This document shows positions 1-5,603 of a stretch of 5,603 bases of DNA, in pieces. Each line of letters starts with the position of its first letter. The stretch's first letter is position 1. A program made the translations under genes and the position numbers. The notes under the pieces were generated by a model, which worked only from the letters and a program-made list of their open reading frames with translations, was not told the origin of the DNA and did not search any database. This DNA comes from Acidobacteriaceae bacterium (GTDB lineage: Bacteria; Acidobacteriota; Terriglobia; Terriglobales; Acidobacteriaceae), in assembly GCA_003140655.1 (NCBI GenBank), contig PLKR01000359.1:13679-19281 (forward strand). The letters run 5' to 3'.

Positions 1-756
1 GCCGTGGACTGCCAGTTCTGTCTGACGGCGTTGCTGGGGGTGAAGCGCAACCTGACGGCGGGCGAGATTGTGGGGCAGGTCTGTGCGGTGCTCAAAGATC
101 AGAAGGTTTCGCCGCCCGAGGATCGCATCAACCTGGTTTTCATGGGCATGGGCGAGCCGTTTCTGAACTATGAGAATTTCGTAAAGGCGGCGCGACTGCT
201 GGTGGAGGGTGTGGGCATTGCGGAGCGGCGGATGACGGTATCGACGGCGGGAATCGTGCCGCGCATCCGGGACTTTGGCGGGGAGACGATCCGGCCGAAG
301 CTGGCGATTTCGTTGAATGCTTCGAACGATGCGCTGCGTACGCAGCTTATGCCTGTGAACAAGAAGTGGACTCTGGAAATGCTGATGGCGGCGGCGCGGG
401 AGTTTCCTTTGCGCACTCGCGAGTGGATCACATTTGAGTACGTGTTGCTCGGCGGCGCGAACGACATGCCGGAGAATGCCCGGGAAGTTGCCGAGTTGCT
501 GCGGGGGCTGCGCTGCAAGGTGAACCTGATTGCGCTGAATCCGGGGCCGGGAATTGACTTTACGACTCCGGACGCGGAGCGGGTGGCGGCATTTCAGAAG
601 ATTCTGCGGGAAGCGGGCATACCGGCTTTTGTGAGGCGTCCGCGGGGCCGGGACATCTACGCCGCCTGCGGCCAGCTTAAGAGAACGGTTGAGGTTGCCA
701 CATCACCGGAACTCCAGATTCAGTCGATTTCTCTTTCTCCAACGCCGGAGGTATGA
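1..756 (+). CDS. rlmN: 23S rRNA (adenine2503-C2)/tRNA adenine37-C2 methyltransferase RlmN, 5'-truncated
   Basis: Radical-SAM enzyme that methylates C2 of A2503 in 23S rRNA and, in the well-studied homologue, A37 of some tRNAs; cytosolic. The frame is open from base 1 and ends at TGA 754-756, giving 251 visible codons (E. coli RlmN has 384 residues), so roughly the first third is missing. The window opens inside the CxxxCxxC iron-sulfur motif: the second and third cysteines are codons 4 and 7 (VDCQFC), and the first would be the codon just before base 1. MGMGEP, the SAM-binding glycine motif, is at 142-159. The SLNAS segment follows at codons 105-109, and VNLIALNP sits near codons 174-181. The methyl-carrying catalytic cysteine is in AACGQL, codon 667-669. 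About 25 non-conserved residues follow CGQL and overlap the 3' end of the opposite-strand kinase. RlmN is normally housekeeping. The Cfr resistance relative is less likely because the residues around both motifs are RlmN-like. Confidence 0.95.
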   Translation, partial: AVDCQFCLTALLGVKRNLTAGEIVGQVCAVLKDQKVSPPEDRINLVFMGMGEPFLNYENFVKAARLLVEGVGIAERRMTVSTAGIVPRIRDFGGETIRPKLAISLNASNDALRTQLMPVNKKWTLEMLMAAAREFPLRTREWITFEYVLLGGANDMPENAREVAELLRGLRCKVNLIALNPGPGIDFTTPDAERVAAFQKILREAGIPAFVRRPRGRDIYAACGQLKRTVEVATSPELQIQSISLSPTPEV

Positions 757-2464
757 CCGGAATCTCGACGCGGATGTTGGTTCCCATATTCCGGTGTTGC
801 TGCCAGAGAATCCGCCCATGATGCTGCCGCAGGATGCCCTGACAGGCGCTGAGTCCCAAGCCGGAGAGAGTCTGGTCTTCTTCTTTTTCCGTGTTTTCGG
901 CTGAGCCGCCGCCGGCGAGGCTGGTGTCGGAGATGTCGATGAAGGCGATGCCATCTTTGCTTTCTGCGGCGATGGTCAGAGTCCGGCTGCTGAGCTGGTT
1001 CACTGCATGCAGCGCGTCGTTGATGATTTGCACGCAGACCTGGAGCAACTGGTTGGAATCTCCTCGAACGAGCAGCGGTTCTTGCGAAAAGTCAGTGCGC
1101 ACTTCGATTTTGAGAGCTTGCCACTGCGGTTGCGAGAGCTTGACGGCGGTGCGCAGCAGAGTTTTGAGATCCACGGGGGCCATCGCAGCCGGGCCTTGCC
1201 GGGCAAAACTGAGCAGGCTGGCGACCAGAGACTTGGTGCGCCGGACATGCTGCCCGATTTTCCCCGCCAGTTCGTACTGTTCCGGGTTGAGAGGCGTGGT
1301 CAGCAGCAGATCGGAATAACCGAGCATGGCGGCGATGGGATTGTTTAGTTCGTGGGTTACGCCGCCCACGAGTTGTCCGATCGAGGCCAGTTTTTCCGAC
1401 TCGGTGATCTGTGCCTGCAAACGCTTCAGGTTGGCCAAGGATTCCCGCGAGTGGGTCAACAGGCGGAGCAATTCCCGGTCGAGCAAGCGTTGCCGCACGA
1501 AAACCATGACGCCCATAAGAATTGCCGCGGCCAGAGTCAGGACCAACCGGAACGAGCGGATAGGCGGCGGAAGTACCGTATCCAGCAAAGCCCAAGCGGC
1601 AAACAGCGGGAGCGAGAAGGCCGCGATCATGCCCAGCCGCGCCAGCCACACGCCGTGAGATGTGGAAGTGGAGGGGACTCCGGCTTGAGGTTCGCGCTCG
1701 CGAGTCCACAGACCGATCACTGTAATCCATGCCATGGAGACGGCGAGCGGAATGTCGTAGAGACTTCCGCTGTAATAGGCATGGCGGCTGAGCGCCCAGT
1801 TGGCGACGTAAGAACTGGCGGCATAAATCAAGCTGGCGCCGAAAAGACTGGCATAGAAAATCTTCCAGCCATCTTTGCTGCCCATCCAGGCCAGGAACAC
1901 GGCGCCCAGAAACGCCAGTTTCTCGATGAGATACAAAGAATTAAGATTGTTAGCGTAAGCCGGAACATTGGCGACGATGTATTGCCATGGAATCACGATG
2001 AGGACGTAGAGATAGGCCCACCAAACCATCATCAGGGCAAAATCGAGGCGGCGCAGGCGGGCGGCGTACTCATCCTGCGGGGCATGAGGGCGGAGCGCTA
2101 GAGCGGCCATGAGGGGCACAATGTGCAGGAAGAGGATGATGTCGGCCGCGCACAAGTCTGGGACATCGGTGCGCAGCCAGACTTCGTGGTAGGTCCAAAA
2201 CAATTGGTAGGAAAACCAGAGGGCAATGCCGGTCGCGATGAGCGTCCAGAACAGACGCAAGCGCCCGCGCGACCGCACCGCGTGAGGGATGAGGGAAACC
2301 GTTCCGGAAAACAGAAGGAGGCACTGAATCACATCGCTGAGGGCGGTAAGGCGAAAGGAGTGAGGCAGGATCAGGGCAGCCAGTACCAGGGTCGCCAGAC
2401 AGGCTGCGACTGCCGCGGTCCAGGGCTTGCAATAGGTGCGCAAAAAGACGATCCTCCCTGCCAT
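677..2464 (-). CDS. Ten-TM membrane sensor histidine kinase (HisKA type), orphan, with eroded ATP-binding motifs
   Basis: Probable inner-membrane sensor kinase of 595 aa; no symbol recognised. About ten hydrophobic segments lie at residues 15-33, 43-62, 71-90, 104-124, 142-163, 177-195, 200-224, 236-253, 272-294 and 305-323. A helical linker (324-358) leads to a HisKA domain with H-box GGVTHELNNP and phospho-acceptor His371 (codon 1352-1354). The HATPase_c domain keeps the N-box (IINDALHA, Asn482) and the G2 box (GLGLS, 535-539). The G1 box reads DTSLAGG from Asp513 instead of DxGxG, and no F-box is visible. Start choice: the frame stays open upstream to a TTG at 2674 and an ATG at 2644, but that stretch translates through a DNA repeat and looks non-coding. 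ATG 2464 places the protein just before TM1, though no clear Shine-Dalgarno precedes it. Stop is TAA at 679-677. No response regulator is adjacent. The family is secure; signal and partner are unknown. Confidence 0.85.
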   Translation of the reverse strand: MAGRIVFLRTYCKPWTAAVAACLATLVLAALILPHSFRLTALSDVIQCLLLFSGTVSLIPHAVRSRGRLRLFWTLIATGIALWFSYQLFWTYHEVWLRTDVPDLCAADIILFLHIVPLMAALALRPHAPQDEYAARLRRLDFALMMVWWAYLYVLIVIPWQYIVANVPAYANNLNSLYLIEKLAFLGAVFLAWMGSKDGWKIFYASLFGASLIYAASSYVANWALSRHAYYSGSLYDIPLAVSMAWITVIGLWTREREPQAGVPSTSTSHGVWLARLGMIAAFSLPLFAAWALLDTVLPPPIRSFRLVLTLAAAILMGVMVFVRQRLLDRELLRLLTHSRESLANLKRLQAQITESEKLASIGQLVGGVTHELNNPIAAMLGYSDLLLTTPLNPEQYELAGKIGQHVRRTKSLVASLLSFARQGPAAMAPVDLKTLLRTAVKLSQPQWQALKIEVRTDFSQEPLLVRGDSNQLLQVCVQIINDALHAVNQLSSRTLTIAAESKDGIAFIDISDTSLAGGGSAENTEKEEDQTLSGLGLSACQGILRQHHGRILWQQHRNMGTNIRVEIPVIPPALEKEKSTESGVPVMWQPQPFS

Positions 2465-2517
2465 TTTAGACTGGGGCTGCAGAAGGTCTCGGTTACGGAA
2501 GTAATCCGGGGGGATTT

Positions 2518-2549
2518 GTAATTGGGTAATCGGGTAATTTAGTAATTGT
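2518..2549. repeat. GTAATYGG short tandem direct repeat, about four units
   Basis: Four imperfect copies of an 8-bp unit are visible: GTAATTGG (2518-2525), GTAATCGG (2526-2533), GTAATTTA (2535-2542, after one inserted G) and GTAATTG (2543-2549). On the other strand the unit reads CCRATTAC. The frame of the leftward kinase passes through it without a stop, which explains the spurious NYPITQ-like N-terminal extension. It could be an intergenic microsatellite-like element or a set of protein binding sites; the sequence alone does not decide. Confidence 0.7.
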
Positions 2550-2606
2550 AAGACCTTGCTCAATTCCTTGGTTGCGAAGAAAAAGGAGAGTGGGGCAAAG
2601 TTTTGC

Positions 2607-2635
2607 TTGCTCCCGATCTTTCTTATCAATAATAT
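2607..2635 (+). promoter_or_regulatory. Weak sigma-70-like promoter for the GAF/HisKA_3 kinase operon
   Basis: TTGCTC (2607-2612) and TAATAT (2630-2635) are separated by 17 bp. They match the consensus at three and four of six positions, so this is weak. The local AT-richness and a distance of about 60 bp from the TTG start fit a promoter. A second reading, TTGCTT (2603-2608) with TATCAA (2624-2629), has a 15-bp spacer and is less likely. Confidence 0.3.
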
Positions 2636-2703
2636 GCGAAGCATTCCGGGGCAGCTGACAAATTCGTTCTCCAAAATCGTTCTGCAGCGGGAAGTGACTC
2701 CTC

Positions 2704-4521
2704 TTGCACGCTGACGCTAAACACCGTTTTCCGGGCGGATCGCAGGCTGCAACCGACCCCAGCGAAATTCGCCGCACTGAGCGCTGGCTGGCTACGGCGC
2801 GGGTGTTTCTGGCTATATCGGCGCTGGCTGCGATTTACATGGATCCGACGCAGTTGGGACAAGCGCCGGTGGCATACGGCCTGCTCGGACTTTACCTCAT
2901 CCACGGCGTGCTGGTGATGACGCTGTTGCGGCGAAGACAGCAGTCGACACCAGCGTTTCGCATCCTGGTTCACACTGCCGATATCGTATGGCCGGCGTTC
3001 ATCTCGGTGTTTGCCGAAGGGCCGCGAAGCCCATTTTTCCTTTTCTTCTTTTTTGTATTGGCTGCTTCCGCCTACCGGTGGGGATTGTGGGAAACGTTGG
3101 GTACGGCGGCGGCCGAGGTGGTTTTGTTGTGGATTGAGAGTTTCGTGCTGCTGCACGTGTGGGCAACGCGCGGCGGAAGCCTGCCGTGGCGTGTTTTGTC
3201 GGGTCTGCAAATCAATGTAACGGAATTCGAACCGAAGCGCCTGTTCATGCTGTCGGTTTACCTGCTGGTGATGGGGTTGCTGCTGGGTTATCTGGCGCAG
3301 CAGCAGAAGCGCCTAAGGGCGGAGAAGGCGGCGGTGACCCGCATTCTGGCAAAGGTGCGGGTGGAAGCGGGGCTGACGGGAACTCTGCAGCAGATTTCCC
3401 GTGAAGTCGCCAACCTGTGCGGAGCGGTGCGACTGCTGGTTGCGTCGCAGGAGATTCACAGTCAACGAGTCTTTCTGGGGGAACTGCGCAATGGCGATGG
3501 GGCGTCTTCCGATTTCGTGTGGTTGGACTCCAGCCCGCGGGACGCGCAGAGCTATCTGGAGGATTTTCCGGGAGAAGTGTATTACGGGGCGAACGAAGGA
3601 AAGCGCTGGTCTGTGATCGCACTGGACCGTGAGGGCAACCCCGTGCCTTCGCCGTCCAGCGAGCCGCTGGCTCGACTGAAAGAACGGCAATCCTTCCGGT
3701 CGCTGATTACGATTTCCTTCACCTTCGGAGGCGAATGGCGGGGGCGAGTCCTGGTGTTTGACCCTTCGTGGCACGGGGAGATTCAGGAAGAGCTGCGTTT
3801 TCTGCTCGATTTGTTCCATCAGGTGGGGCCGGCCGTGTACAACGTCTACCTGCTGCATCGGCTGAGGCGGCGGGCTGGAGCTGCGGAGCGCGCCCGCTTT
3901 GCCAGAGAACTGCACGATGGAGCGGTGCAGTCTCTGATCGCAGTGGAGATGCAGGTGGATGTTCTTCGGCGCCAAGCGGAGACTGCGCCGGCCGTGGTGG
4001 GCGGCGAACTGGGCCGGATCCAGGGTTTGCTGCGGGAGGAAGTTCTGAAGCTGCGGGAACTGATGCAGCAGATGAAGTCGATCGATGTGGATTCTCGAAA
4101 ATTTCTCAGCGTGGTGACCGACACGGTGGAACGGTTTGAGCGCGAGACGGGAATTTCCGCGCGTTTTGTGACCGACATTGAGAAACTGGAGATGCCGGGG
4201 AAGGTCTGCCGGGAGATGTTGCGAATTGTGCAGGAGGGACTGGTCAACGTGCGCAAGCACAGCCAGGCGCGCCATGCGCTGGTGCGCCTAAGTTCGAGTC
4301 CCAGCCAATGGAGCCTGACGCTGGAGGATGACGGCAAGGGCTTTCCGTTTTCCGGCCGCCTGACACAGGAAGAACTTGACCAGATGAGCAAGGGGCCAAT
4401 GATCATCAAGGAACGTGTCCGTTTAATTGACGGCGCACTCACGGTAGAATCGAATCCCGGTCTGGGGACGCGCCTGGAAGTCAAAGTTCCGAGAGGTGGA
4501 GAAGTTTCCGATGAACTTTAA
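2704..4521 (+). CDS. Six-TM, GAF-like sensor histidine kinase of the HisKA_3 (NarX/DegS) class
   Basis: Membrane sensor kinase of 605 aa, first gene of a two-gene signalling operon. Six hydrophobic segments lie at about residues 28-46, 56-75, 86-104, 110-124, 128-152 and 180-198, with only short loops, so there is no large external sensor domain. A basic helix (202-218) leads to a GAF-like region (about 215-385), recognised by position and predicted fold only. The HisKA_3 motif RFARELHDGAVQSL holds phospho-acceptor His404 (codon 3913-3915). The HATPase_c domain has the N-box QEGLVNVRKH (Asn515), an intact G1 box DDGKGF (Asp543-Phe547) and, in place of a classic G2, GPMIIKERV (564-572), then PGLGTRLEV. 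The start is TTG 2704, the first start after the in-frame stop TGA at 2695-2697, with a modest CGGGAAG at 2688-2694. The next downstream start candidate would remove TM1. It overlaps the response regulator by 11 bp, so the two are almost certainly co-translated partners. Signal unknown. Confidence 0.92.
   Translation: MHADAKHRFPGGSQAATDPSEIRRTERWLATARVFLAISALAAIYMDPTQLGQAPVAYGLLGLYLIHGVLVMTLLRRRQQSTPAFRILVHTADIVWPAFISVFAEGPRSPFFLFFFFVLAASAYRWGLWETLGTAAAEVVLLWIESFVLLHVWATRGGSLPWRVLSGLQINVTEFEPKRLFMLSVYLLVMGLLLGYLAQQQKRLRAEKAAVTRILAKVRVEAGLTGTLQQISREVANLCGAVRLLVASQEIHSQRVFLGELRNGDGASSDFVWLDSSPRDAQSYLEDFPGEVYYGANEGKRWSVIALDREGNPVPSPSSEPLARLKERQSFRSLITISFTFGGEWRGRVLVFDPSWHGEIQEELRFLLDLFHQVGPAVYNVYLLHRLRRRAGAAERARFARELHDGAVQSLIAVEMQVDVLRRQAETAPAVVGGELGRIQGLLREEVLKLRELMQQMKSIDVDSRKFLSVVTDTVERFERETGISARFVTDIEKLEMPGKVCREMLRIVQEGLVNVRKHSQARHALVRLSSSPSQWSLTLEDDGKGFPFSGRLTQEELDQMSKGPMIIKERVRLIDGALTVESNPGLGTRLEVKVPRGGEVSDEL
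4494..4501 (+). promoter_or_regulatory. Shine-Dalgarno that fixes the response regulator start
   Basis: The purine run AGGTGGAG lies inside the 3' end of the kinase gene, nine bases before ATG 4511. It supports ATG 4511 over the upstream in-frame GTG at 4496, which would fall inside this site. Confidence 0.7.
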
Positions 4522-5200
4522 GAAGTCACAAATAGTTCGTATCGTGATTGCCGACGACCATCCAATTTTCCGGGATGGACTGCGACGTCTTCTGGAAGCG
4601 GAACCGGATTTGAAAGTTTTGGGCGAGGCCTCGGACGGCGCTGAGGCGGTAAGACTGGCGCGGCAGTTGAAGCCTGACATTCTTTTGCTGGATCTGGCGA
4701 TGCCCAAGCATCCGGGGCTGGAAGCTTTGCGGGACCTGGGGACGGTGGCGAATGCAACTCCGGTTCGCGTGATCCTGCTGACAGCGGCGGCGGAGAAGAG
4801 CCAGATTGTGGAGGCTCTGCAGTTGGGCGCGCGAGGAGTGGTGTTGAAGGATTCCGCCACTCAGTTGCTGTTGAAAGCGATCCACACCGTGATGTCAGGG
4901 GAGTACTGGGTGGGACGGGAGAGCGTTTCCAACCTGGTGCAATATTTGCGCACGCTGGTGCAATCGTCCAGCGACGAAGCGCGGCAGAAGAAGTTTGGCT
5001 TGACCCCGCGCGAACTGGAGATTGTGGCTGCGGTGGTGGCAGGATACTCGAACAAGGAGATTGCGGAATACTTCAAGATCAGCGAAGACACGGTCAAACA
5101 CCATCTGAGCAACATTTTCGACAAGCTGGGAGTGTCCACGCGGCTGGAGTTGGCGCTGTTTGCCGTGAACCAGTCGCTTCCGCTGAAAAGCATTGGCTGA
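4511..5200 (+). CDS. NarL/FixJ-family response regulator (receiver plus LuxR-type HTH)
   Basis: DNA-binding response regulator of 229 aa, normal length for the NarL family, and the cognate partner of the preceding kinase by overlap and class (HisKA_3 kinases pair with NarL-type regulators). The receiver domain spans about residues 8-125. The acidic pair Asp15/Asp16 (IADDHP), phospho-acceptor Asp61 (LLLDLAMP), switch Thr91 and conserved Lys113 (VLKDSA) are all present, so phosphorylation should be possible. After a linker the LuxR_C HTH runs from about 164 (LTPRELEIV) to 222, with NKEIAEYFKISEDTVKHH as the helix-turn-helix core. It starts at ATG 4511 and overlaps the kinase stop by 11 bp, suggesting translational coupling. 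TGA stop at 5198-5200. The target genes are unknown; the pilin gene about 200 bp downstream is the nearest candidate. Confidence 0.95.
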   Translation: MNFKKSQIVRIVIADDHPIFRDGLRRLLEAEPDLKVLGEASDGAEAVRLARQLKPDILLLDLAMPKHPGLEALRDLGTVANATPVRVILLTAAAEKSQIVEALQLGARGVVLKDSATQLLLKAIHTVMSGEYWVGRESVSNLVQYLRTLVQSSSDEARQKKFGLTPRELEIVAAVVAGYSNKEIAEYFKISEDTVKHHLSNIFDKLGVSTRLELALFAVNQSLPLKSIG

Positions 5201-5251
5201 AAAAACCCTAGACGCTCACTCGAAAGTAACCCTGATAGCACTTACGAGCTA

Positions 5252-5280
5252 TTGGCGGGCGCGACTGCTGCACTTATCAT
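5252..5280 (+). promoter_or_regulatory. Sigma-70-like promoter for the Flp pilin gene
   Basis: TTGGCG (5252-5257) and TATCAT (5275-5280) match the -35 and -10 consensus at four and five of six positions, with an optimal 17-bp spacer. Transcription would start near 5287, leaving a leader of about 110 nt before the GTG start. The spacer also contains a sigma-54-like -24/-12 arrangement (5257-5272). A weak hairpin, ATAGC (5235-5239) with GCTAT (5248-5252), abuts the -35. Confidence 0.5.
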
Positions 5281-5382
5281 TTCTTCAAGACCAGCCTCGG
5301 GACCGAAACGATCCAGTCACAACATTTGGGTGATCTTGCCCCAGTTGGAGCGAGCGGGGTGGGGTACGGTCAAGACAAATTC

Positions 5383-5388
5383 AAGGAG
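5383..5388 (+). promoter_or_regulatory. Shine-Dalgarno of the Flp pilin gene
   Basis: AAGGAG lies nine bases before GTG 5398. It decides the start: the frame is open upstream to a TTG at 5326, but that would put 24 irrelevant residues ahead of a normal Flp leader. Confidence 0.75.
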
Positions 5389-5397
5389 ACGGAGCCC

Positions 5398-5562
5398 GTG
5401 GCAAGAACTCTACAAAATCTTTGGAATGATGAGAGTGGTCAAGACATCGCAGAATATGCGGTGATGCTCGCTGTAATTCTGGTGATCGTGGTCGGCACGA
5501 TCCGGCTAATCGGCTCGAACGCCAACAACGTGTTCTCGAACGTTGGCAGCGCCATCCAGTAA
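5398..5562 (+). CDS. flp: Flp family type IVb prepilin
   Basis: Small pilin subunit precursor of 54 aa, typical for Flp/TadA-pathway pilins, which build thin adhesive fibres after cleavage by a TadV/CpaA-type prepilin peptidase. The 14-residue leader is short and ends in DESG. The G|QDIAEY site places cleavage after Gly14, with Glu at +5 and Tyr at +6 (residues 19-20), the Flp hallmark. A hydrophobic stretch (residues 21-39, AVMLAVILVIVVGTIRLIG) follows, then a short polar tail rich in Asn and Ser (NANNVFSNVGSAIQ). GTG start with a good AAGGAG site; TAA at 5560-5562. No assembly genes are in the window; by family habit the prepilin peptidase and cpa/tad genes may follow. +1 is Gln rather than the common Ala. 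Cognate regulation by the upstream two-component system is only inferred from proximity. Confidence 0.9.
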   Translation: MARTLQNLWNDESGQDIAEYAVMLAVILVIVVGTIRLIGSNANNVFSNVGSAIQ

Positions 5563-5571
5563 TCGGTGTCA

Positions 5572-5601
5572 GGTCTTAGGCAAAACCGAGGACCTAAGAC
5601 C
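5572..5601 (+). terminator. Perfect 9-bp inverted repeat after the pilin gene, probable terminator or processing hairpin
   Basis: GGTCTTAGG (5572-5580) and CCTAAGACC (5593-5601) are perfect reverse complements around a 12-nt loop, starting nine bases after the pilin stop. The window ends two bases later, so a downstream T-tract cannot be seen. It may be a full terminator, or a partial terminator/stabilising hairpin between an abundant pilin transcript and assembly genes. Confidence 0.6.
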
Positions 5602-5603
5602 GC

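Larger units (their letters stand above)
2465..2703. other. Divergent intergenic region between two histidine kinase genes
   Basis: This 239-bp region separates two divergently transcribed sensor kinase genes, so promoters for both should lie here. It is more AT-rich than its flanks. It holds a short direct-repeat array (2518-2549) and a weak promoter-like pair for the rightward gene. On the minus strand a TTGAGC hexamer near 2557-2562 could be a -35 for the leftward gene, but I see no convincing -10 at the right spacing. No tRNA, riboswitch or small gene is recognisable. If the leftward kinase starts at one of the upstream alternatives, part of this region would be coding; I think that unlikely. 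Confidence 0.6.

Noticed and set aside
1..756. Cfr-type antibiotic resistance methyltransferase
   Set aside because: Cfr is a close relative, but the residues around both motifs look RlmN-like, and nothing suggests transfer.
1352..2101. 249-aa plus-strand open frame opposite the orphan kinase
   Set aside because: It is antisense to a gene with clear TM and kinase motifs; its translation is Gln/Arg/Gly-rich low-complexity with no domain, typical of a GC-rich shadow frame.
2626..3210. 194-aa minus-strand open frame crossing the kinase 5' end and intergenic region
   Set aside because: Low-complexity polar translation, antisense to the TM segments, with no supporting ribosome site.
3313..4275. 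320-aa minus-strand open frame opposite the HisKA_3 kinase
   Set aside because: It lies wholly opposite the GAF-like and HisKA_3 regions; the His/Leu/Gln-rich translation matches no family, and the sense strand fully explains the DNA.
4496..4510. GTG 4496 as response regulator start
   Set aside because: It lies within the Shine-Dalgarno purine run for ATG 4511 and adds residues not typical of the family.
5201..5397. Possible c-di-GMP riboswitch in the pilin leader
   Set aside because: I looked for the conserved GEMM-type core (GCAAA...GCAAAGC-like with paired helices) and did not find it; only short weak stems are visible.
5326..5397. N-terminally extended pilin from TTG 5326
   Set aside because: It would add 24 residues before a normal 14-residue Flp leader, and AAGGAG is correctly placed only for GTG 5398.
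5252..5464. 70-aa plus-strand open frame overlapping the pilin in another frame
   Set aside because: It has no recognisable domain and overlaps the pilin promoter and start; the pilin frame has the hallmark motif and a Shine-Dalgarno.

Overview
The window is about 5.6 kb of chromosomal bacterial DNA of moderately high GC, gene-dense, with no mobile element, CRISPR array or RNA gene that I can see. The protein styles suggest Acidobacteriota: multi-TM plus GAF plus HisKA_3 kinases ending in a GP..IKERV box, a NarL-type partner, a lone Flp pilin, and GTAATYGG-type intergenic repeats. This assignment is an inference from family resemblance and could be wrong.

Layout: (1) 1-756 (+) is the 3' two thirds of rlmN, the 23S/tRNA adenine-C2 methyltransferase. 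The window begins inside its radical-SAM cysteine motif. (2) 677-2464 (-) is a ten-TM HisKA sensor kinase with no response regulator beside it. Its 3' end overlaps the 3' end of rlmN tail to tail by 80 bp. (3) 2465-2703 is a divergent intergenic region carrying a short GTAATYGG direct-repeat array and possible promoters. (4) 2704-4521 (+) is a six-TM, GAF-like, HisKA_3 (NarX/DegS-type) kinase, overlapping by 11 bp (5) 4511-5200 (+), a NarL/FixJ response regulator. (6) 5201-5397 is a leader with a good sigma-70-like promoter. (7) 5398-5562 (+) is a 54-aa Flp/type IVb prepilin, followed by a 9-bp perfect inverted repeat at the window edge.

The kinase and regulator at 2704-5200 form a classic two-component operon: membrane or cytosolic signal, autophosphorylation at His404, transfer to Asp61, then DNA binding by the LuxR-type HTH. 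The adjacent pilin gene is a natural candidate target, and tad/cpa pilus assembly genes may lie beyond position 5603; both points are contextual inference. The divergent HisKA kinase is probably an orphan kinase or works with a distant regulator. Its ATP-binding domain is unusual because the G1 and F boxes are eroded. Nothing in the window is clearly a new biological system. The points most worth a second look are that kinase's catalytic domain, the convergent gene overlap, the repeat array in the divergent promoter region, and the pilin promoter and hairpin.
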